Shown here: positions 8,601-16,116 of the stretch, piece after piece
How positions within the stretch are numbered: position 1 is the first letter of the stretch
Layout: each line of letters begins with the position of its first letter
From: Verrucomicrobiia bacterium
GTDB lineage: Bacteria; Verrucomicrobiota; Verrucomicrobiia; Limisphaerales; UBA9464
Reading direction: 5' to 3'
DNA: 64,000 nt
NCBI GenBank assembly: GCA_019634635.1
Contig: JAHCBB010000015.1
Location: 1 to 64,000 of the forward strand
Position numbers and translations under genes: made by a program
Notes under the pieces: model-generated
Database searches by the model: none
Told to the model about the DNA's origin: nothing
The model's input: only the letters and a program-made list of their open reading frames with translations

Positions 8601-9500
8601 TCAGTTCATTCGGACGGCCGTGGTGCCATCGAGGCGCTTGGAAAGATCCACCGGATCCCCCACGGAAACTTCCATCGGGTTCACCTGGTAGGCCCAGACC
8701 TCGAAGTACGCGAGCTTGGCTTCGCCATAGATGGTGGAGAGCGCGCCGTCCACGGCATCCAGACCATGGGCGACCTTGATCCGGCCGATCCGGGGCACAT
8801 TGAAACGCGCATCGAAATTGAACCACGAGCCATCGAGATAGACCTCGAAATAGGCGTGGAAATCCATCGGCGTGCCCGGGTCGGTGAAGCCGATGTCCGG
8901 CAGGTGCCCGGTCACGTAACGCGCAGGCAGGTTGAACGCGCGGCACAGCGCAATGGCGCAGTGGGCAAAGTCACGACACACCCCGTAGCGCCGTTCCAGC
9001 ACCTCGGACGCCGAAAGGTCCGGCCGCCCGGAGGCGAAACGGTACTCAATGTTGCGGTGCAGCCAGTCACAAATGGCCTGAACGCGCTCCGCGCCGTGGA
9101 GGGTGTTCCCGAACTGCCGCCAGGCGAAGTCCCGCAGCTTGTCGGAGTCGCAGTACCGGCTCGGCAGCGTGTACCGCAGGAGATCCGTCGGCAGCCAGTT
9201 CAGCGGTGTGGGCGTCCGCCCCTGACCCTGCGCATCCGGCAGGGACGACACCGCGACCAGCGCATCGTGGCAGATCTCATTCGAGCCCGGCACCAACATC
9301 GCACGGTGGATCAGGTTGCCGAGCGCATCCTGAAACTCATAGGCGGGCAGGCCGTAACCGAAGCTCAGCTTTTCGGAGCACACCATCTGGCGTTCATCAA
9401 ACCGCGGTCGCAGGACAAACAGGATCGGGGTTGGCACCGTGGTCTCATACACGATCCGGCAGCCGATGCGCACGGTGAGATTCAGGGGGACGAAGTTCAC
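8601..9500 (-). CDS. Transglutaminase-like cysteine protease family protein
   Basis: The product is 299 residues from a GTG at 9500, chosen because a GGAGG ribosome site precedes it and because the upstream extension is only proline and glycine rich. Residues about 20-100 form the N-terminal beta domain typical of bacterial transglutaminase-like proteins (VYETTVPTPILFVLRPR). The core has the catalytic triad: C175 in RRYGVCRDFAHCA, H215 in MDFHAYFEVYLDGSW and D230 in FNFDARFN. Such proteins act as peptidases or amidases, often beside peptide ligases; no ligase is nearby. No signal peptide is seen, so the protein is probably cytoplasmic. Confidence 0.85.
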   Translation of the reverse strand: MNFVPLNLTVRIGCRIVYETTVPTPILFVLRPRFDERQMVCSEKLSFGYGLPAYEFQDALGNLIHRAMLVPGSNEICHDALVAVSSLPDAQGQGRTPTPLNWLPTDLLRYTLPSRYCDSDKLRDFAWRQFGNTLHGAERVQAICDWLHRNIEYRFASGRPDLSASEVLERRYGVCRDFAHCAIALCRAFNLPARYVTGHLPDIGFTDPGTPMDFHAYFEVYLDGSWFNFDARFNVPRIGRIKVAHGLDAVDGALSTIYGEAKLAYFEVWAYQVNPMEVSVGDPVDLSKRLDGTTAVRMN

Positions 9501-9772
9501 AGGGCGGCCTCCGCCCGGCGAGGGGCTGAAAGGGGGAGGTGGCGGGGAACCGGCTTTTCCATGGCCACACCGTCGCGCGCGCACCGAACGCGCGCCATGA
9601 GAAACCCTGGCGAAGTTTTACGACCTCGCGGGGAGTGTGTGACCTGGCGGGCGGGGAAATCCGGGAGCCTTGATCGGGGCCAACGATTGACCAAACCACA
9701 ACGGGAGGGGTGCCCGGCGGCGGGTCCCCACCCGGCCCGGCCATCCCCCACTCCCATCGGCCAGACCCTGGA

Positions 9773-10408
9773 TCAGCGGTTCGGTTGGGGCGTGTAGCGC
9801 AAATAGGGCTTAACGCGTCGGATTCCCCTGGGAAACAGGGTCTCGGCCTCCGCATCGGGAACCGCAGGCGTGATGATGCAATCCTCGCCGTCCTTCCAGT
9901 CCGCCGGCGTGGCCACCCGATACTTGGAGGTCAGTTGCAGCGAGTCCACCACCCGCAGGAGTTCCAGGAAATTCCGTCCTGTGGACGCCGGGTAGGTCAG
10001 CGTCAGCTTGATCTTCCGGTCGGGTCCGATGACGAAGACCGAGCGAACCGTCGCCTTGTCGTCGGCGTTGGGATGGATCATGTCGTACAGGGTCGCCACG
10101 GTGCGCGCGGGATCGGCGATGATCGGGAAGTTCACCGTCGTGCCCTGCGTTTCGTTGATGTCGCGAATCCAGCCCTGGTGGGCCTCCAGCGGATCCACAC
10201 TGACCGCGGCCACCTTCACATTCCGGCGGGCGAACTCCTCCCGGAGCCTGGCCGTCGCCCCCAGCTCGGTGGTGCACACCGGCGTGTAGTCGGCGGGATG
10301 CGAGAACAGGATGCCCCACGAATCGCCAAGCCACTCGTGGAAGCGGATCACGCCCTCGGTGGTTTCGGCGGTGAAGTCAGGTGCGATGTCGCCCAGTCGG
10401 AGTGCCAT
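9773..10408 (-). CDS. 1-Cys peroxiredoxin (Prx6 type)
   Basis: The product is 211 residues from the ATG at 10408. It follows the AhpC/Prx6 plan: MALRLGDIAPDFTAETTEG, then the active site HPADYTPVCTTELG with the peroxidatic cysteine at residue 45. It continues with SVDPLEAHQGWIRDI, TVRSVFVIGPDRKIKLTLTY, and the Prx6 C-terminal arm (ATPADWKDGEDC). It would reduce hydrogen peroxide or alkyl peroxides in the cytoplasm using thiols. An extra cysteine in WKDGEDC sits where the family usually has a valine or threonine, so a resolving role is possible but untested. It is a single gene, divergent from ffh across 145 bases. Confidence 0.93.
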   Translation of the reverse strand: MALRLGDIAPDFTAETTEGVIRFHEWLGDSWGILFSHPADYTPVCTTELGATARLREEFARRNVKVAAVSVDPLEAHQGWIRDINETQGTTVNFPIIADPARTVATLYDMIHPNADDKATVRSVFVIGPDRKIKLTLTYPASTGRNFLELLRVVDSLQLTSKYRVATPADWKDGEDCIITPAVPDAEAETLFPRGIRRVKPYLRYTPQPNR

Positions 10409-10519
10409 GATAGGATGGAAGCTGAAGTTTTCGTGAATCAGGAGCCGGCAGGGAAATATCGAATTCCGGCCGGTATGGCAACGATTCCGAATCATTCAAC
10501 GGCGGCGCATCCGCGATGC

Positions 10520-10547
10520 TTGCAGCAGGCCCGGGGTTCCCTAGCCT
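10520..10547 (+). promoter_or_regulatory. Candidate ffh promoter: TTGCAG-N16-TAGCCT, 12 bases before ATG
   Basis: TTGCAG at 10520-10525 and TAGCCT at 10542-10547 are 16 bases apart. TAGCCT begins exactly 12 bases before the ffh ATG. With a normal distance from -10 element to transcription start, the message would begin at or next to the ATG, and no Shine-Dalgarno sequence is visible. The same hexamer or a one-base variant sits 12 bases before two other genes (35750 and 50040). Confidence 0.5.
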
Positions 10548-10553
10548 GCCACC

Positions 10554-11927
10554 ATGTTTGATTCGTTGAGCGGCCGCCTGCAGGGCGTGTTCCGCGACCT
10601 GCGGGGCCTGGGCAGGATCTCGGAGGCCAATGTCAGCGACACCCTCCGCGACGTGCGGATGGCGCTGCTGGATGCCGACGTCAATTTCCAGGTCGCCCGC
10701 GATTTCGTCGAGGCGGTCAAGGTCAAGGCCCTCGGGGAGAGGGTCCTCCAGTCGGTCCAGCCCGGCCAGCAGATGATCAAGATCATCCACGACGAACTGG
10801 TCACGCTCCTCGGCTCCGAAAACGCCGCCCTGCAGCTCAATGGCAACCCGGCCTGCGTGCTGATGTGCGGCCTGCACGGGTCCGGCAAGACCACCACCTC
10901 GGCCAAGCTCGCCCGCTGGCTCACCCGGCAGGGCCGGAGCGTCCTGCTCGTCGCCGCCGACGTGTACCGTCCCGCGGCGATGGACCAGCTCGCCGTCCTC
11001 GGCAAATCCCTCGACATCCCGGTGTTCGTCAAGCCCGGCGAGACCGACGTCCTCCAGATCGCCCGCGAGGCGCTCGACCACGCCGCCCATTTCCAGCGCA
11101 ATACGCTGATCTTCGACACCGCCGGCCGGCTGCAAATTGACGAGCCGCTGATCCAGGAACTCGTCCGGCTCCGCGACCTGGTGCGGCCCCAGGAGACGTT
11201 GCTCGTTCTCGACGCCGCCACCGGACAGGAGGCGGTGAACGTGGCGACGCACTTCGATCGCGCCCTGTCGGTCACCGGGGCGGTGCTGACCAAGCTGGAT
11301 GGCGATGCCCGGGGCGGCGCGGCGCTGTCGTTCAAGTCGGTCGTCGGCCGTCCGATCAAGTTCATGGGGGTCGGCGAGAAGCCGGAGGATTTCGAGCCCT
11401 TCCATCCGGAGCGGATGGCCCAACGGATCCTCGGCATGGGCGACGTCGTCTCCCTGGTCGAGCGCGCGGCCGAGACCCTGGACCAGGAAAAGGCCCTCGC
11501 CCTTGAGGAGAAGATGCGCAAGGGACAGTTCACCCTGGACGACTTCCTCTCCCAGCTCCGCGAGATGCGCAAGATGGGGCCGCTGGAGAACCTGGTGGGC
11601 ATGTTGCCCGGCGGCGGCGAAATGTTGAAGGGTGCGGACTTGAGCCGCGGCGAGAAGGAATTCCGGCGCATGGAGGGCATCCTCTGCGCGATGACCCCCA
11701 AGGAACGGCATACCCCGCAGATCCTCAATGCCCGGCGGCGTCAGCGGATCGCCCGCGGCAGCGGGGTGCAGGTGGCGGAGGTCAACAACGTGCTCCGCCG
11801 CTTTGACGAGATGCGCGACATGATGAAGAAGCTCGGCAAGTTCCAGAAGATGATGGGCCGCATGGGCGGCAAGCTCCCGGGAATGCCGGGAATGCCCGGC
11901 ATTGGCGGACCGCCCTTCCGCCGCTAA
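10554..11927 (+). CDS. ffh: Signal recognition particle protein Ffh (SRP54 GTPase)
   Basis: The product is 457 residues, normal for Ffh. The N domain covers residues 1-85. The G domain has the P-loop GLHGSGKTTTS (about 106-115), VAADVYRPAA, IFDTAGR, and TKLDGDARGGAAL. The M domain follows from about 300, with an internal linker and a methionine-rich end (MMKKLGKFQKMMGRMGGKLP, then MPGMPGIGG). It binds signal peptides of nascent membrane proteins together with 4.5S RNA and delivers ribosomes to FtsY. No SRP RNA gene is nearby. It is a single-gene unit convergent with crcB. Confidence 0.98.
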   Translation: MFDSLSGRLQGVFRDLRGLGRISEANVSDTLRDVRMALLDADVNFQVARDFVEAVKVKALGERVLQSVQPGQQMIKIIHDELVTLLGSENAALQLNGNPACVLMCGLHGSGKTTTSAKLARWLTRQGRSVLLVAADVYRPAAMDQLAVLGKSLDIPVFVKPGETDVLQIAREALDHAAHFQRNTLIFDTAGRLQIDEPLIQELVRLRDLVRPQETLLVLDAATGQEAVNVATHFDRALSVTGAVLTKLDGDARGGAALSFKSVVGRPIKFMGVGEKPEDFEPFHPERMAQRILGMGDVVSLVERAAETLDQEKALALEEKMRKGQFTLDDFLSQLREMRKMGPLENLVGMLPGGGEMLKGADLSRGEKEFRRMEGILCAMTPKERHTPQILNARRRQRIARGSGVQVAEVNNVLRRFDEMRDMMKKLGKFQKMMGRMGGKLPGMPGMPGIGGPPFRR

Positions 11928-11944
11928 TCCCGTCCCGTCGCGGT

Positions 11945-12355
11945 TCATCCCCGCCGCGCATCCACGGCAACGGCCAGCAGATGCCCGGCCCAAACGGCGG
12001 CCAGGCACACCACGACGGATCCCACGACGTTGATCCCGGCCAGCACCCAGGCGCGATTCTGGATCAGACGCAGGGTTTGCACGCTGAAGGACGAGAACGT
12101 CGTGAACCCACCACAGACGCCCATCAGCAGGAAGTGGCGTCCTGACGGCTGGCCCAACCACCCGTAGTCGGGGGTCGCGAGTCCGGACAGGAATCCAATC
12201 GCCAGGGAACCGGCGATGTTCACCGCCAGAGTGCCCCACGGAAGGGTCTCCCCCAATCGCTCCCCCAGATACCGGACCGTCAGCAGCGCGGCGCCAAACC
12301 GCGCCATGGATCCCAGCGCGCCCCCAAAACCCACCCACAGGAAGTCCCGCCACAT
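11945..12355 (-). CDS. crcB: Fluoride ion exporter CrcB/Fluc
   Basis: The product is 136 residues from the ATG at 12355 (MWRDFLWVGFGGALGSMARF). Four hydrophobic helices are visible, with the family motifs GGALGSMARF, GTLAVNIAGSLAIGF and GFTTFSSFSVQTL. CrcB/Fluc forms a dimeric channel that lets fluoride leave the cell and so protects enolase and pyrophosphatase. Only one crcB copy is present, which fits a homodimeric Fluc. I looked for a fluoride riboswitch in the 100 bases upstream and did not see one. It is convergent with ffh. Confidence 0.92.
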   Translation of the reverse strand: MWRDFLWVGFGGALGSMARFGAALLTVRYLGERLGETLPWGTLAVNIAGSLAIGFLSGLATPDYGWLGQPSGRHFLLMGVCGGFTTFSSFSVQTLRLIQNRAWVLAGINVVGSVVVCLAAVWAGHLLAVAVDARRG

Positions 12356-12454
12356 CACGGCGTCAGCAAACGACAATTCCCCCGGCGAACGAAAGCCCCA
12401 ATCGGACCAAACCTGAGGCACTGAGGCGCGCCCCCGCCGTTGCGCACAAACCCA

Positions 12455-13444
12455 TCAGGTTCGGCGCCATTCCGTCCGGGGTGGTTCCGGAAGCCCCTGC
12501 ACGCGACAGGCGGTGCGGAAGTGCATCTTCGCGACCTTCGGCAACCGTCCGGCCCCGTGCCGCTCCACAAACGCGCGTCCCGCGGCGTCCACAGCCGCCG
12601 AGGCCCCCTTGGGCAGTGGCATGCCAAACTCCTTCTCCAGGGTGCGGAGGCGCCGGACGAATTCGTCCCTCGCCAGAATGGAGGCCGCCGCCACCGCCGG
12701 ATCCTCCTCGGCCCGGTGCCGCTGCACGAGCTCCAGGGTGCGTCCAAGGGGCAGCAGCGCGCGGGCCACGGTGGACTTGTCGCGCGCGAACTGGTCGCTG
12801 ATGGCCCGCACAGGCGCCGGGATCATGCGGTGACGCTGCTCCATGAGGTTCTCGATCACCCGGGCATGGCCCCAGGCCAGAACCCGGTTCACCGAACCCG
12901 TGGAGGCATGCATGCGATTGTAGGCCTCGTTGCCCACGGCAACCACGCTGTGGACGCAACCCGGCGTGTCCCGGATCACCCCCGCGAGCCGGGCAACCTG
13001 CGCATCGCTGGTGATGTGCTTGGAGTCGCGGATGCCGGCGTCCTTCCACGCGGCCAGGATCGCCGCGTTCACGTAAACTCCGGCGATGCACAGGGGGCCG
13101 AAGAAGTCGCCCTTGCCGGACTCATCCACGCCCAGACGCGGATGCAGCCGCTCGGGGTTCAGGACGCTTTCGTAACCCAGTTGGGCGGCCCCGAGGACCT
13201 GGGGCTCCAGAACGAATTCCACGAACTCGCGGGTGCCCCTGCCCTGCACCAGGAGCTTTCCGGACTGATAGCAGGTGACGTTCAGGTCCTTCTTCGCGCC
13301 GCTGTATCTCGCGTGCGGCACCTCGCGCAACCGGAACGTGCCGTCCCGAACGATGGCCTCCAGCGATGCCGCCTGCTCCGGGGTCAGGGTCGCCGTGTAA
13401 CTGGTCACCAGCCCCACCATCGGATGCGGTGGGCGGAAGCTCAA
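12455..13444 (-). CDS. rnhC: Ribonuclease HIII
   Basis: The product is 329 residues, right for RNase HIII. The N-terminal substrate-binding domain (about 1-95) has FRLREVPHARYSGAKKDLNV and YQSGKLLVQGRGTREFVEF. The catalytic domain starts at LGVDESGKGDFFGPLCIAGV with D107 and E108, the signature that separates HIII from HII. Further carboxylates lie in IRDSKHITSD, SDQFARD and HRAEEDPAVAAASILARDEF. The enzyme cuts RNA in RNA/DNA hybrids. An alternative start, the ATG at 13420, would begin the protein at MVGLVTSYTATL. It is divergent from mutY, with the two starts less than 80 bases apart. Confidence 0.95.
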   Translation of the reverse strand: MSFRPPHPMVGLVTSYTATLTPEQAASLEAIVRDGTFRLREVPHARYSGAKKDLNVTCYQSGKLLVQGRGTREFVEFVLEPQVLGAAQLGYESVLNPERLHPRLGVDESGKGDFFGPLCIAGVYVNAAILAAWKDAGIRDSKHITSDAQVARLAGVIRDTPGCVHSVVAVGNEAYNRMHASTGSVNRVLAWGHARVIENLMEQRHRMIPAPVRAISDQFARDKSTVARALLPLGRTLELVQRHRAEEDPAVAAASILARDEFVRRLRTLEKEFGMPLPKGASAAVDAAGRAFVERHGAGRLPKVAKMHFRTACRVQGLPEPPRTEWRRT

Positions 13445-13518
13445 CGCCCAAAAACTTGCCGGCGCCGGAAACGAGTTCCGGGCTTGGAAAACCAGGGTGG
13501 AACACCCGAGCGTCCGCC

Positions 13519-14700
13519 GTGCCGCAACGCGCCCCGCCCCACCCTGCCCCGGAGAACGTCGTACGCGACCTCCTGCACTGGTTTCAGACGCATGCGCGGG
13601 ACCTCCCGTGGCGCCGGACCCGGGACCCGTACGCCGTCTGGGTGTCGGAGATCATGCTGCAACAGACCCAGGTTCGGACCGTGGTTCCCTACTGGGAGCG
13701 CTGGATGCGTGAGCTGCCCGATGTCGCCGCACTGGCATCCGCACCCGAACACCAAGTGCTGAAACTCTGGGAAGGACTCGGCTACTACTCCAGGGCACGC
13801 AACCTTCAGAGGGCGGCACGGACGCTCCTGGAACGTGGGGGTGCCTTCCCTGAAACGGTGGCCGGACTGCTGGCACTCCCGGGCATCGGACGCTACACCG
13901 CGGGTGCCATCGCCAGCATCGCCTTCAACCAGCCCGCACCGATTCTCGACGGCAACGTGATCCGGGTGCTGACGCGCCTGCATGCGCTGGGTGGCGACCC
14001 AAAATCGTCGCGGCTCAACAAGCGCCTCTGGGCCACCGCCGGCGCCCTCGTTGCCTGTGCCGCAACGGTCTCCAAAAACGCCGCGGACCTCCCGAAGGGC
14101 ACGCGAACGTGTTCCGCATTCAACCAGGCGCTCATGGAACTGGGCGCCCTGATTTGCACCCCCCGGAATCCCAACTGCGCCGCATGTCCCCTCGCCGCCT
14201 CCTGCCGTGCGCACATCGCCGGTCGGGTCCAGCGGTATCCGCAAGCCCGTCCCAAAGTTTCCCCGGTTCGCCGCCTCCGGGTTGTCCTGTTGGTCGAACG
14301 GTTGGGGCGGTGGCTGGTCCGGCAACGCCCGGCGCGCGGCATCAACGCCGGGTTCTGGGAGTTCCCGGAGGAGGCGCTCGACGACGCGTCGGCCGCGGTC
14401 CGGACTGCGGCCGCCTGGGCCGGGATTCCGGTTGCCGATGCGGTCTCCGTCGGGACGGTCCGTCACGCAATCACGAAGCACCGGTTGACGCTGGAGGTGG
14501 TTCGATGCCCGCTGCGCCGGGAATCGCCCGGGCTCGGAGATCTAGGCCGTTGGGTCACCTGGAACACCCTGCAAACACTGCCACTGACCGGGGCGCATCG
14601 GCGGATTGAACGGCAGTTCCTGTCACCCGGCGGCCAGTCCCACGGCCAGGAACCTCTCCCGAAGCAGGGGCAGCCTATCCGGCGTCGCCGGAATCCGTGA
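13519..14700 (+). CDS. mutY: A/G-specific adenine DNA glycosylase MutY
   Basis: The product is 393 residues from a GTG at 13519. The order is typical: SEIMLQQTQVRTVVPYWERW carries the catalytic glutamate, then LPGIGRYTAGAIASIAFNQP is the helix-hairpin-helix. ILDGNVIRVLTRL carries the catalytic aspartate. The 4Fe-4S ligands C-x6-C-x2-C-x5-C are visible in CTPRNPNCAACPLAASC (about residues 213-229). The C-terminal NUDIX-like domain that recognises 8-oxoG is present (VVLLVERLGRWLVRQRP, then GFWEFPEE). It removes adenine mispaired with 8-oxoguanine. The last 26 bases overlap the 3' end of the convergent ABC gene. Confidence 0.95.
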   Translation: MPQRAPPHPAPENVVRDLLHWFQTHARDLPWRRTRDPYAVWVSEIMLQQTQVRTVVPYWERWMRELPDVAALASAPEHQVLKLWEGLGYYSRARNLQRAARTLLERGGAFPETVAGLLALPGIGRYTAGAIASIAFNQPAPILDGNVIRVLTRLHALGGDPKSSRLNKRLWATAGALVACAATVSKNAADLPKGTRTCSAFNQALMELGALICTPRNPNCAACPLAASCRAHIAGRVQRYPQARPKVSPVRRLRVVLLVERLGRWLVRQRPARGINAGFWEFPEEALDDASAAVRTAAAWAGIPVADAVSVGTVRHAITKHRLTLEVVRCPLRRESPGLGDLGRWVTWNTLQTLPLTGAHRRIERQFLSPGGQSHGQEPLPKQGQPIRRRRNP

Positions 14701-15616
14701 CCGGATCGTCCGCAGCCTGCGGGTCCCGGAACCAGTCCACAAACAGCTCCTCGAGGGTGAGCGGAAACACGTACACCCGGGCACCCGGCAGGCCCCGCAC
14801 CCCGGCGAGCTGCCCCTCGTCCGTCACCCGCGCCAGGGCCGTCACCACCGGTCCCAGTGACGTGGACCGCAGGGCACCCGGAATCGCAAAATTGGGGGGC
14901 GGCGCATCGCCCGGAAATACGACCTGCACCCGTCGCATGGTACGCTGCCAGTCTTCCACCACCCCGTCGGCGACGACGCGTCCGTGGTCCATGATCCCCA
15001 CCCGTGTGGCCAGACGCTCCAGGTCCCCCAGCAGGTGGGTGGAAAGCAGGATCGTGCAGCCGTCTCCATGGAGCAGCGCCTCAATCAGACACTGGTTGAG
15101 CTCGCGCCGGGCAATCGGATCGAGCCCGGCGGCGGGCTCATCGAGCAGGATCACCTCAGGGCGCGAAGCGAGAGCGAGGGCCAGCGCGGCGAGGCGTTGA
15201 TTGCCCCCGGAAAGCCGGGCAATCGCCGTTGTCCGCGGCAGGTCCCAGCGACGGGTCAGGTCGCGCAGCAGATTGGCATCCCAACGGTCGTAGAGCCGGC
15301 TGGTGAACCGGTTGAGGTCCTCCAGCGACATCCAGTCCGGCAACTGCTGGCTCTGCGACAGGTAGGCGATGCGCTGCCGGTGGTCCCGACCCGCCTCCCA
15401 AAGGCTTCGCCCGAGAATCCGCGCCTCCCCGCGGTCCGGACGCAGCAGCCCCATCAACAGGCGCAGCGCGGTGGTCTTGCCGGCGCCGTTGCGGCCAATG
15501 AGCCCGAACACCTCCCCGGTGCCGACGTGCAGATGGAATCCGTTGAGCGCAATGGCCCCGTTGCGAAAGGACTTGGCCAGACCCCGCGCATGGATCACGG
15601 GCTCCATCGGGCGCAC
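14675..15616 (-). CDS. ABC transporter ATP-binding protein without an adjacent permease
   Basis: The product is 313 residues. It has Walker A GRNGAGKTT (about 41-49), a Q-loop YLSQSQQLPDW, signature LSGGNQRLAALALALA, Walker B VILLDEPAAGLDP and the switch histidine in LLSTHLLGDLERL. A C-terminal extension of about 80 residues follows. It resembles the YtrB/YhcG type that is usually encoded with a YtrA-like GntR repressor and one or two permease genes. The repressor is present five bases upstream, but the permease is missing: the next gene is convergent mutY. The permease may be elsewhere, or the ATPase may have another role. Confidence 0.85.
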   Translation of the reverse strand: MRPMEPVIHARGLAKSFRNGAIALNGFHLHVGTGEVFGLIGRNGAGKTTALRLLMGLLRPDRGEARILGRSLWEAGRDHRQRIAYLSQSQQLPDWMSLEDLNRFTSRLYDRWDANLLRDLTRRWDLPRTTAIARLSGGNQRLAALALALASRPEVILLDEPAAGLDPIARRELNQCLIEALLHGDGCTILLSTHLLGDLERLATRVGIMDHGRVVADGVVEDWQRTMRRVQVVFPGDAPPPNFAIPGALRSTSLGPVVTALARVTDEGQLAGVRGLPGARVYVFPLTLEELFVDWFRDPQAADDPVTDSGDAG

Positions 15617-15621
15617 CGCGG

Positions 15622-16068
15622 TCAGTGGCCGCCCGCCATCACGGCGAACTTCACCGGCTCGGACTCATCCCCACGTGCCGGTCCCAACGCACTCATCTCC
15701 TCCCGCACCACCGTGATCACCTTGGGCGTCGGCACCTGCAACTGCGTCGCCTCCACGGCCAGTTGTTTGGCAGACCGGCGGAGCGCGCCTTCCTGCTCCG
15801 ATTGGGTCAGCAACGGGGCGGCCGGCGCAATAAAGGCCCCCTTCCCGTGACGCTTCTCGATCACGCCCTCCCGCTCCAGCTCGGTGTAGGCCTTCACCAC
15901 GGTGGTGGGGTTGACCGCCAAGGCGGCGGCGAGCTCGCGGATGGACGGGATCTGATCGCCCGGCCGCAACGTGGCGCCGGCCACGTAGTATTTGATCTGG
16001 TCCATCATCTGCCGGTACACCGGCACCCCGGACCGTTCGTCAATGTGCAGATGCAACTTGGGGTTCAT
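15622..16068 (-). CDS. GntR-family transcriptional regulator, YtrA subfamily
   Basis: The product is 148 residues from the ATG at 16068, preceded by a good ribosome site (AAAGGTG). The winged helix-turn-helix is at about 20-90 (VPVYRQMMDQIKYYVAGATL, then GDQIPSIRELAAALAVNPTT and VVKAYTELEREGVIEKRHGK). Only a short helical tail follows, as in the YtrA subfamily; there is no ligand-binding UTRA or FCD domain. It most likely represses its own operon, which includes the ABC ATPase. A dyad overlapping the promoter supports autoregulation. Confidence 0.9.
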   Translation of the reverse strand: MNPKLHLHIDERSGVPVYRQMMDQIKYYVAGATLRPGDQIPSIRELAAALAVNPTTVVKAYTELEREGVIEKRHGKGAFIAPAAPLLTQSEQEGALRRSAKQLAVEATQLQVPTPKVITVVREEMSALGPARGDESEPVKFAVMAGGH

Positions 16069-16085
16069 GCGACACCTTTCACCAG

Positions 16086-16116
16086 TGTTTGTTCGCTGCC
16101 AAACAGCGCCTGTCAA
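16086..16116 (-). promoter_or_regulatory. GntR promoter with overlapping dyad (candidate operator)
   Basis: On the minus strand a perfect TTGACA (16111-16116) is followed after 17 bases by a weak -10 (AACAAA, 16088-16093). An inverted repeat TGTTTG-N8-CAAACA at 16086-16105 covers the -10 and part of the spacer, where repressor binding would block polymerase. The promoter lies over the last codons of the upstream FUSC gene, so the regulator can be transcribed independently of the efflux operon. Confidence 0.55.

Noticed and set aside
8595..8605. Bidirectional terminator between the glycosidase-like gene and the transglutaminase gene
   Set aside because: The two stop codons are one base apart and no hairpin with T-runs is present on either strand.
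10377..12353. A 658-codon minus-strand frame across ffh
   Set aside because: The opposite strand encodes an unambiguous Ffh. The minus frame is only its mirror.
12356..12454. Fluoride riboswitch upstream of crcB
   Set aside because: I looked for the conserved GGNGAUGG and CCGCC-like core on the minus strand and did not find it.
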